From contig JAQVBA010000028.1 in the NCBI GenBank assembly GCA_028690555.1, positions 7,380-13,100 on the forward strand: DNA of 5,721 bases. The letters run 5' to 3'. The notes under the pieces are model-generated. The model saw only the letters and a program-made list of their open reading frames with translations, had not been told where the DNA came from and made no database searches. Positions 1-4,929 of this stretch are shown here, in pieces (position 1 is the stretch's first letter; each line of letters opens with the position of its first letter). Origin of the DNA: Acholeplasmataceae bacterium. GTDB taxonomy: Bacteria > Bacillota_I > Bacilli_A > Acholeplasmatales > Acholeplasmataceae. A program made the translations under genes and the position numbers.

Positions 1-411
1 AAGCCATTATGGGGTCATATTAAATCTATCAATAAATATAATTTAGCTTATCTATTCTTGGGTATTGGAATTGCTGCAATTTTATATAATTTTTTGGTGG
101 GGTATGCTGCGCTTATCAAAGGGATGGTAGGAATAGCCGCAATCGCACTTGTTTTAAGTGCGATTGGATTAAAACAAGGGTTTATTTATTCACTGATATT
201 AGCAGCTTCAGCAAAACGCTATAAATCTGGACCTAAACCAAATCAAATGGGATGTGATCTATTATTAGTGGGTTTGAGTTTGGGTTTTTTTCTGAGTATT
301 TTTCTATCCATTATTCCCATTGGTTTTGCTCCATATTTGTTTGGGCTTTTATGCTTAATCTTGGGCATTGTCTCTCTCTTTATATTTAAAGATGAGGAGG
401 CAAAATCATGA
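1..411 (+). CDS. Small multi-pass membrane protein, 5' end outside the window
   Basis: The frame is open from base 1 to the TGA at 409-411, giving 136 visible residues. No convincing ribosome site is seen inside it. A TTG at 58 lies within the first hydrophobic helix and lacks a Shine-Dalgarno, so the real start is judged to lie upstream of the window. Four hydrophobic stretches are evident, at roughly visible residues 15-37, 42-68, 84-108 and 110-130. A basic loop (AKRYKSGPKP) separates the second and third, and the protein ends in a short charged tail (KDEEAKS). This is the look of a small polytopic membrane protein, loosely like the DUF4190 type, but no family is firmly recognised. The stop overlaps the ATG of the next gene (ATGA, 408-411), so the two are very probably co-transcribed and translationally coupled, which suggests a shared membrane role. 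No enzymatic motif is visible. Confidence 0.75.
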   Translation, partial: KPLWGHIKSINKYNLAYLFLGIGIAAILYNFLVGYAALIKGMVGIAAIALVLSAIGLKQGFIYSLILAASAKRYKSGPKPNQMGCDLLLVGLSLGFFLSIFLSIIPIGFAPYLFGLLCLILGIVSLFIFKDEEAKS

Positions 412-3389
412 AATATTTAAGAAGATATCAAATATTCACCTTTACATTCATGTTTGTATTATTTAGTATCCTTTTTACGACTCAGGTTTACGGCTCATCG
501 GTTGATGAGTGGGCTGGTTATTGGACGTATGAAAAAACAATCGTGATTGAATATTCTAATGAACTTAGTAATTATTATGGATCTACGGAAGATAATACTC
601 AAATTACATATACAGCAACTGGTAAAAAAGTAGATTACAGGTTTAATTATACCGGCCCTGGTTATCAAGCGGATTTATATGATGAAGCTTTAAATGACCC
701 AGAAGCTTATCAATATGAAAATATTATTTTGCCAGGTGAACATGCGTATGCTGAGTATAACTTTTCTCAACCTGATAAACAATATAGAGAAAACACATTG
801 ATTACCATCGATGTCTCTGCTGAACTTTATGATTATTTATTATTTGGTTTTGAAGATATTAAAATTTATGCACTTGCATGGACTAACATCTATGATCCAG
901 GTGAGATTACATATGGTGTAAATAAAGATATTTCAAATAATATTCGAATACCTGATCGCTTGGTTCCTTTGTTATTCGAGGTTGGACCAGAAAGCAACCA
1001 ATTAACTCATACAGGTGAATTTACAGGTTATACACCTTATGGAATTAATGATGGGGACATTATGTCTATTGAAATCGAAATTGGATTTAATCCATTTGCA
1101 TCTCTCAATCTATATTCAGGTCATGATGGTGTAGAGTTAGATTATGATACGATAAAGATTTATCATATCTATACTTGGAAATATGGAACAAAAGGAATTT
1201 TTGTTGGAAGTGATGCCGCAGATTTTCCGGGTGAAGATAATGGGATTAATGTTCCATCAATCATCATTACAGGAATACTAGGTGCTGGGGCAGCTTTAGC
1301 TGCAACCGGAGCCAACAAGGTTGAAGATCCCAAATCAAGATTTAAAATGTATGTAAATAAAGACTTTGGTAGTGCAATTCGATATGATAGGCCACCGGTT
1401 ACAGTTTATGCTAGAATGGCTGAAATCAAAGAAGATGGAAGCGAAATTGATCGACCTGATTTGACAGAATCGATTGAATTTACCTCAGGAGGACTCCCCA
1501 TTGAAATAGGGGATACCCAAATGGCTTCAAACTATATGGCTGCATTAATTTCTGCTCAAAGTTCTCCGGGAGGGAAAAATCCAGATGAGGGTATTGTAAG
1601 CATTAGATATACTGGAGAAGGTGGATCATTTCAAAATGATGTCACGTTTAGACTTGTTGGAAAACCGTATATTGAACATGAACATATTGAATCTCATTCA
1701 GGTTCAGTTATTGTGAAAATGATATTAGGCGATCAACTGACTTATGAAGCATTTTTTAAACCCATGGATTTTGTAGATGTTCCAAATGTCACAATTGATG
1801 GAAACGATGAGATCATTGCATCTTTGGAAAAAGTTGAGGATGATTGGTATAAAGCAATTCTAGAAAATAAGTCTAATAAGGATGAAGACAAAAAGACAGT
1901 AATTATTCATTTAAAAGCAGAAACCGAACAAGAACTTGCTGAAAGCGAAATCACAGTTATGTTGTATCCGGAAGGAATCTCAATTGATGGTAATTTTGAT
2001 GATGAAGAAAGACTAATTGTTAGAACTGATGAAAATGAAAGTGAAGGCTCACTAGATGCTAAGATTAAAGCAACAAGACTTGATGTGACACTTGCAATCA
2101 TTGATCAAAGTGATTCGAAACCTAAAGCAATCATATGCGATATGAAAGATGTTACAACAAAATTTGATCCATTTGGTGGAGATTCTGAAATCGCTAGTAA
2201 TTTAAAGGACACTTTTAAATATCAAATCAATGAAGATCAAAAAGACGAAGGTATTTATTTCATAGAACCACTCGTCACACTTCCAGAACTTGAAGATGGC
2301 AAGCCATATATTTTATCATCAGCAGTTTCATGTACTTATAAAAATCAAACATATGATAAATCATTGATGATTAAATTAATCGGTGAAAAACCAACACCAA
2401 TTGATAACTGGGATCAAGAACATGAGTATTTATTAAGAGCGATTCATAGATATGGTTTATCTGCGAATGGTGATGCAAAAGAAATGATAAGATCAGCAAA
2501 ACACCGGAGCGCTACCGAATTATGCATGATTCGACGAGCAATCATTATTGAATCAGCGTATTACTATACGAAAGAAAGTAAAGAGTTTAGTGATCTAGAA
2601 TCAAAACTTGCCAAGCTTGAATTTGTATTTTCAATCATCAAATTTTTTGGAGATCAAGCATTTTCATATTTAATTACCGCCTATGGTGGAGGCCCAATGG
2701 TCGAAGCATTTATGAGCCCATTAAAAGATTATTTCACAGACTTTATCGGTGAAGTTGGCGCGCAACTTTATTGGGGAGAAGAGATTAATCATAGTTCAGT
2801 CAATTTACTCGTAACACTAGAATCTGGTGTCGAAAATATGATCATGAATTTAATCACAGGAGAAACTCCTCCGACACCTAAAAAAATTGGTGCTCTAGTC
2901 GCATCACTTGTGATGCTTAACTTTACAAAACACTATTGTTATACAGAAGATAGCAAAGGCGATATTTATAAAACACTCATTAATATGGGCGGAGACTTCA
3001 CAGTCAATAGCTTAAAGACATTAGCATCTAAATATATGGGCAATTATTTTGAAAAGAATCCTCAATTTAAAGAAAAAATTAGTAAATGGTTAGGTCATTA
3101 TGTGACCAATCATTTGGGTGAGATCGATCAATTTAATTTTGTTATAAAATATGTAGAAGAAACGATCGGTTTGGTAATCTCAAATAGTTATCAAAACACT
3201 GTCTCAGCCTTAGAAAATTCTTCAAATTTCGAGTTAACAATTTCTGTTGGAAGCGGATCAATCACGATAAATATTGCACAAAATCTTCAAAATATCGCAG
3301 ATTTCTTTTATAATCAATTCATTTCAATTTTAAATCTTCCACAAGATAAGCCCAATCAGCCCAAAACGCCGCCATATATACGCGCATAA
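408..3389 (+). CDS. Large exported multidomain protein of unknown function (993 aa)
   Basis: The start is ATG 408, preceded by GAGGAGG at 394-400 with 7 nt spacing. Residues 1 to about 29 form a Sec-type signal peptide: basic MKYLRRYQ, a Phe/Leu-rich core, and a likely cut near VYG-SS. Residues 30-280 are Tyr/Asp-rich, β-type sequence. Residues 282-303 are a Gly/Ala/Ile hydrophobic segment (ITGILGAGAALAATGA) followed by basic residues, possibly a membrane span. Residues about 310-425 look like a β-sandwich module (FKMYVNKDFG, EIDRPDLTESIEF, GEGGSFQND). Two more β-rich, acidic modules run to about 660. From 664 (HEYLLRAIHRYGL) to about 945 the chain is mostly helical, with hydrophobic helices near 738-765 and 827-840. 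A Pro-rich tail ends in PPYIRA. No catalytic motif, LPxTG anchor or known toxin domain was found. The middle and helical parts feel like a conserved Bacillota family, but that is an impression and no name can be given. A terminator follows 7 nt after the stop. Confidence 0.9.
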   Translation: MKYLRRYQIFTFTFMFVLFSILFTTQVYGSSVDEWAGYWTYEKTIVIEYSNELSNYYGSTEDNTQITYTATGKKVDYRFNYTGPGYQADLYDEALNDPEAYQYENIILPGEHAYAEYNFSQPDKQYRENTLITIDVSAELYDYLLFGFEDIKIYALAWTNIYDPGEITYGVNKDISNNIRIPDRLVPLLFEVGPESNQLTHTGEFTGYTPYGINDGDIMSIEIEIGFNPFASLNLYSGHDGVELDYDTIKIYHIYTWKYGTKGIFVGSDAADFPGEDNGINVPSIIITGILGAGAALAATGANKVEDPKSRFKMYVNKDFGSAIRYDRPPVTVYARMAEIKEDGSEIDRPDLTESIEFTSGGLPIEIGDTQMASNYMAALISAQSSPGGKNPDEGIVSIRYTGEGGSFQNDVTFRLVGKPYIEHEHIESHSGSVIVKMILGDQLTYEAFFKPMDFVDVPNVTIDGNDEIIASLEKVEDDWYKAILENKSNKDEDKKTVIIHLKAETEQELAESEITVMLYPEGISIDGNFDDEERLIVRTDENESEGSLDAKIKATRLDVTLAIIDQSDSKPKAIICDMKDVTTKFDPFGGDSEIASNLKDTFKYQINEDQKDEGIYFIEPLVTLPELEDGKPYILSSAVSCTYKNQTYDKSLMIKLIGEKPTPIDNWDQEHEYLLRAIHRYGLSANGDAKEMIRSAKHRSATELCMIRRAIIIESAYYYTKESKEFSDLESKLAKLEFVFSIIKFFGDQAFSYLITAYGGGPMVEAFMSPLKDYFTDFIGEVGAQLYWGEEINHSSVNLLVTLESGVENMIMNLITGETPPTPKKIGALVASLVMLNFTKHYCYTEDSKGDIYKTLINMGGDFTVNSLKTLASKYMGNYFEKNPQFKEKISKWLGHYVTNHLGEIDQFNFVIKYVEETIGLVISNSYQNTVSALENSSNFELTISVGSGSITINIAQNLQNIADFFYNQFISILNLPQDKPNQPKTPPYIRA

Positions 3390-3396
3390 TACGACT

Positions 3397-3423
3397 AAAG
3401 ACCCAATGGTTTGGGTCTTTTTT
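3397..3423 (+). terminator. Rho-independent terminator of the 993-aa protein gene
   Basis: A perfect 10-bp stem, AAAGACCCAA (3397-3406) with TTGGGTCTTT (3411-3420), has a TGGT loop and runs directly into further T residues (six T in a row at 3418-3423). It starts 7 nt after the stop codon, so it ends the two-gene membrane/exported-protein transcript. Confidence 0.9.
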
Positions 3424-3492
3424 GTATAAAAGCACATAAAAATTTGAAATTACGAAGGACTCTATTTTGATGGATAATCGTAGAGAAATCTA

Positions 3493-3521
3493 TTGCGTTT
3501 ATTGTATGTCAGGGGTATGAT
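3493..3521 (+). promoter_or_regulatory. Predicted sigma-A-type promoter for the microprotein unit
   Basis: The -35 is TTGCGT (3493-3498) and the -10 is TATGAT (3516-3521, five of six consensus bases), separated by exactly 17 nt. Transcription would begin near 3527-3528, right at the foot of the first hairpin of the leader. The -35 is only a half match. The position between a strong upstream terminator and a new ORF supports the call. Confidence 0.55.
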
Positions 3522-3527
3522 GAGGCT

Positions 3528-3678
3528 GAGGTTCGAGAACCTTACATTTGTTAAATAAACAAAGGCGCTTTTATCCGATTTATTTTCGTTGTATGCAAAT
3601 AATTCCATACAACAAATTAATCGCCTGTAACACCATTTGGATTTGTTTCAAATGAATCTGAAAGGTAGGTGAAAATCT
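3528..3678 (+). ncRNA. Hairpin-rich 5' leader of the microprotein gene
   Basis: About 150 nt lie between the predicted transcription start and the ATG at 3679, and several stems can be drawn. A 5'-terminal hairpin is AGGTT (3529-3533) with AACCT (3538-3542) around CGAG. TTTGTT (3547-3552) pairs with AACAAA (3558-3563). AGGCG (3563-3567) can pair with CGCCT (3622-3626), enclosing a perfect 8-bp hairpin, GTTGTATG (3588-3595) with CATACAAC (3606-3613). CATTTG (3634-3639) pairs with CAAATG (3649-3654). CACC (3631-3634) could also pair with GGTG (3668-3671) in the ribosome site. No known riboswitch or housekeeping RNA (tmRNA, SRP RNA, RNase P RNA) is recognised. A structured leader or a small RNA that also encodes a peptide is inferred from base pairing alone, and AT-rich sequence gives some short stems by chance. 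Confidence 0.4.
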
Positions 3679-3777
3679 ATGGCAAACCAAAAACCAGCTC
3701 CAAAAGTTCAAGCTCAACCAGCTAAACCAGCTCCAAAAGCTCCAGTTCAACCAGCCAAACCAGCAGGCAAGAAATAA
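3679..3777 (+). CDS. 32-aa Pro/Ala/Lys-rich basic microprotein
   Basis: ATG 3679 is preceded by AGGTAGGTG (3663-3671) with 7 nt spacing, and the frame ends at TAA 3775-3777. The product is 32 residues: 8 Pro, 8 Ala, 7 Lys and 4 Gln, with no acidic and no aromatic residue, so it is strongly basic and surely unfolded. The block QPAKPA occurs twice (residues 13-18 and 24-29), with KPAPK (5-9 and 16-20) as a second repeated unit. All eight prolines use CCA and most lysines use AAA, a uniform usage consistent with recent repeat expansion or high expression. The composition resembles the PAKP tails of histone-H1-like and HU-like proteins, so binding to nucleic acid or another polyanion is a guess. 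No signal peptide or membrane segment is present. The ORF has its own predicted promoter and terminator. It is short enough for automated gene callers to miss. Confidence 0.65.
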   Translation: MANQKPAPKVQAQPAKPAPKAPVQPAKPAGKK

Positions 3778-3821
3778 TCTAGATGTCCAGACTTGCCATA
3801 TATATTCATATTCCAATATTT

Positions 3822-3855
3822 AAAAGTCACTATTGTTTTAAATAGTGGCTTTTTT
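3822..3855 (+). terminator. Rho-independent terminator of the microprotein unit
   Basis: GTCACTATT (3826-3834) pairs with AATAGTGGC (3841-3849) with one G·T pair around a GTTTTA loop. AAAA (3822-3825) can extend the stem into the six-T tail (3850-3855). It closes the short transcript about 45 nt after the microprotein stop and insulates the next promoter. Confidence 0.85.
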
Positions 3856-3889
3856 GTTACTTGTTTAAGTGATATTTGATTAGAAATTA

Positions 3890-3898
3890 TGATAAAAT
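3890..3898 (+). promoter_or_regulatory. Predicted extended -10 promoter for the membrane protein/lipoprotein pair
   Basis: The bases TGATAAAAT form an extended -10 element (TG, one base, then TAAAAT at 3893-3898, five of six matches). No good -35 sits at the right distance, which is usual for extended -10 promoters. Transcription would start near 3905, giving a leader of about 28 nt before the TTG at 3933. This argues against any start codon upstream of that TTG. Confidence 0.55.
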
Positions 3899-3920
3899 AG
3901 ACATGTTGAATCACTCATAT

Positions 3921-3925
3921 GGAGG
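3921..3925 (+). promoter_or_regulatory. Ribosome binding site that fixes a TTG start
   Basis: GGAGG lies 7 nt before TTG 3933 and is the only good Shine-Dalgarno in the region. The frame is open upstream, but the alternative TTG at 3876 and ATG at 3903 have no ribosome site. They also lie upstream of, or on top of, the predicted transcription start. Confidence 0.7.
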
Positions 3926-3932
3926 CATTCTA

Positions 3933-4223
3933 TTGAGAAAGGCTGCACACCTTATTGTCGTATACAATGTTTTTTGGGGTTTAGTTCAAATCTATAAATT
4001 GATTGAGTTTATTTATTCGGTCAACATTACTCAGAACACATTGATGCAAAAACCCTTTATTACCTTTACGATTTTTTCGATGATATTAGTTATTCCATTC
4101 AATGCAGTTCAGCCATTTTTATCAAAATATCAAACCGTATGGGCACATAAACCGTATCTTGCAAGTTTTATTTTTGTCTGTACAACCTATTTATGCACAT
4201 TTGGTTATATTTTGTTCTTATAA
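3933..4223 (+). CDS. Small three-helix membrane protein (96 aa)
   Basis: The start is taken as TTG 3933 on the strength of GGAGG at 3921-3925 and the promoter just before it. The 96-residue product starts with a basic MRKAAH. Three hydrophobic segments follow, at about residues 7-30 (LIVVYNVFWGLVQIYKL), 42-63 (FITFTIFSMILVIPF) and 74-96 (YLASFIFVCTTYLCTFGY). The C-terminus lies at the end of the last helix. Aromatic residues are abundant and the loops are short. No family or motif is recognised. It might be a small integral membrane subunit or an accessory factor, but nothing in the sequence tells which. The next gene, for a lipoprotein, follows after 30 nt with no terminator or clear promoter between, so the pair is probably one operon acting at the cell envelope. 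Confidence 0.75.
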   Translation: MRKAAHLIVVYNVFWGLVQIYKLIEFIYSVNITQNTLMQKPFITFTIFSMILVIPFNAVQPFLSKYQTVWAHKPYLASFIFVCTTYLCTFGYILFL

Positions 4224-4253
4224 TAATAAATCAATATATTAAAGGAGTTTATG

Positions 4254-4679
4254 ATGAGAAATAAAAAAATATTATTTTCAGTTTTATTAATTTTAGGCAT
4301 GTTTGTTATCCTCAATGGTTGTACTAAAGAAGAGCCAATCATATCTAAATTTGAGAATCTTCAGACGACTGCAACTGTGGACGATGAATATTACCCAATC
4401 AATCCAATGAGTGTTTTCGATCCGAGTACACCCTATATTTACTTAACCGGAAACATGAAAGATGCTGAAATTGGGTCAGAGGTTATTGCTGAGTGGTACT
4501 ACATAAGCGGAGAAGAAGACTTATATCTTTACCAAATGAAATTAGAAGTGACAGAAGCTGATTTGGGATTTTATTTTAGTCTATCAAAACCTACAGATAA
4601 TTGGTACATTGGAGACTATGTCATTTACCTTTTCTATAATGATGAATGGATGGAAACTGTAGAATTTTCAGTGGAATAA
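4254..4679 (+). CDS. Small surface lipoprotein of unknown function
   Basis: Two adjacent ATGs (4251 and 4254) are possible. AGGAG at 4243-4247 is 3 nt from the first and 6 nt from the second, so 4254 is preferred; the other adds a single Met. The 141-residue product has a type II signal: basic MRNKK, a Leu/Ile/Val core, and a lipobox ILNGC with Cys23 as the probable lipidated residue. Signal peptidase II would cleave before Cys23 and the protein would sit on the outer face of the membrane. After a short linker, residues about 70-141 form a compact β-type module (EVIAEWYY, FYFSLSKPTDNWYIGDYVIYL, TVEFSVE). Its 'Trp, then GDY, ending in a β strand' pattern recalls an Ig-like domain common in exported bacterial and archaeal proteins. 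Substrate and partners are unknown. It probably shares a transcript with the upstream membrane protein gene. Confidence 0.85.
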   Translation: MRNKKILFSVLLILGMFVILNGCTKEEPIISKFENLQTTATVDDEYYPINPMSVFDPSTPYIYLTGNMKDAEIGSEVIAEWYYISGEEDLYLYQMKLEVTEADLGFYFSLSKPTDNWYIGDYVIYLFYNDEWMETVEFSVE

Positions 4680-4696
4680 ACTAAAATATAAAAAGT

Positions 4697-4730
4697 AAAA
4701 AAATCTTATCGAAGGATAGGATTTTTTTAT
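4697..4730 (+). terminator. Rho-independent terminator after the lipoprotein gene
   Basis: AAATCTTATC (4701-4710) pairs with GATAGGATTT (4715-4724) around GAAG, with one G·T pair. A runs upstream and T runs downstream extend the stem. Because A-rich sequence lies on the left and T-rich on the right, it could also stop transcription arriving from the minus-strand gene. Confidence 0.85.
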
Positions 4731-4823
4731 TTTTAAGGTATTTTAAATAATCGTATGATATTCGATAACCTATCCAAAATATTTGGTAGTCCATATGAAT
4801 TTTGAAAGGGCGAAAAATATTAT

Positions 4824-4888
4824 AAAAAAATGAAGAACTCTTTTACAATAAGATTAGCCAACCTAATCCAAAAGAAAGGAGTTCTTCA
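4824..4888 (-). terminator. Long interrupted inverted repeat, probable terminator of the transketolase gene
   Basis: TGAAGAACTC (4831-4840) and GAGTTCTTCA (4879-4888) are perfect 10-base inverted copies. Four more pairs, one of them G·T, extend the stem inward (4841-4844 with 4875-4878). The interior carries a smaller hairpin, GATTAG (4852-4857) with CTAATC (4863-4868). Read on the minus strand, the stem is followed at once by seven T residues (complement of 4824-4830), as in a factor-independent terminator, about 40 nt after the transketolase stop. The interrupted, branched interior is larger than in a standard terminator, so a second role or origin is possible. Confidence 0.6.
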
Positions 4889-4923
4889 TGTATGAAGATA
4901 CCATACATCTTTTGCAATGTTAA
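4888..4923 (+). other. 11-codon ORF with a strong but hairpin-buried ribosome site; possible transposase stub
   Basis: ATG 4888 follows GGAG (4878-4881) by 6 nt and encodes MYEDTIHLLQC before TAA 4921-4923, seven bases short of the transketolase stop on the other strand. The start resembles the opening residues of some ISL3-type transposases (short polar stretch, then T-I-x-L-L), as recalled and not searched. The ribosome site and start codon lie inside the right arm of the inverted repeat at 4831-4888. Insertion sequences often carry such an arrangement to prevent translation from read-through transcripts. It may be the surviving tip of a deleted element, a leader peptide, or chance. Confidence 0.3.
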
Positions 4924-4929
4924 AATCTT

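Noticed and set aside
58..60. TTG as the start of the first membrane protein
   Set aside because: It has no Shine-Dalgarno and falls inside a hydrophobic helix that begins upstream. The frame is open to base 1, so the gene is truncated by the window.
1907..2101. Minus-strand open frame of 64 codons, Ser-rich
   Set aside because: It lies entirely inside the well-supported 993-residue gene and has no ribosome site. Its Ser/Leu bias is the mirror image of the Asp/Glu/Lys-rich coding strand.
3528..3543. GGTTCGAGAACC looked like the T-arm of a tRNA or tmRNA
   Set aside because: The stem closes on a 4-base CGAG loop instead of a 7-base T-loop. No acceptor stem, anticodon arm or CCA end can be found around it.
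3713..3768. Repeated CCAGC/AAACCA units suggested a CRISPR or tandem DNA repeat
   Set aside because: The periodicity is in codons (QPAKPA blocks) of one reading frame. There are no equal-length repeats separated by unique spacers.
3580..3816. Minus-strand open frame of 78 codons, very Trp-rich
   Set aside because: The Trp runs are the reverse complement of CCA/GCC-rich Pro/Ala codons of the + strand microprotein. The frame crosses the structured leader and has no convincing ribosome site.
4731..4823. Intergenic stretch, searched for a gene or promoter
   Set aside because: Only a 5-bp stem CCAAA/TTTGG (4774-4786) and a TTGAAA at 4802-4807 without a properly spaced -10 were seen. Nothing supportable.
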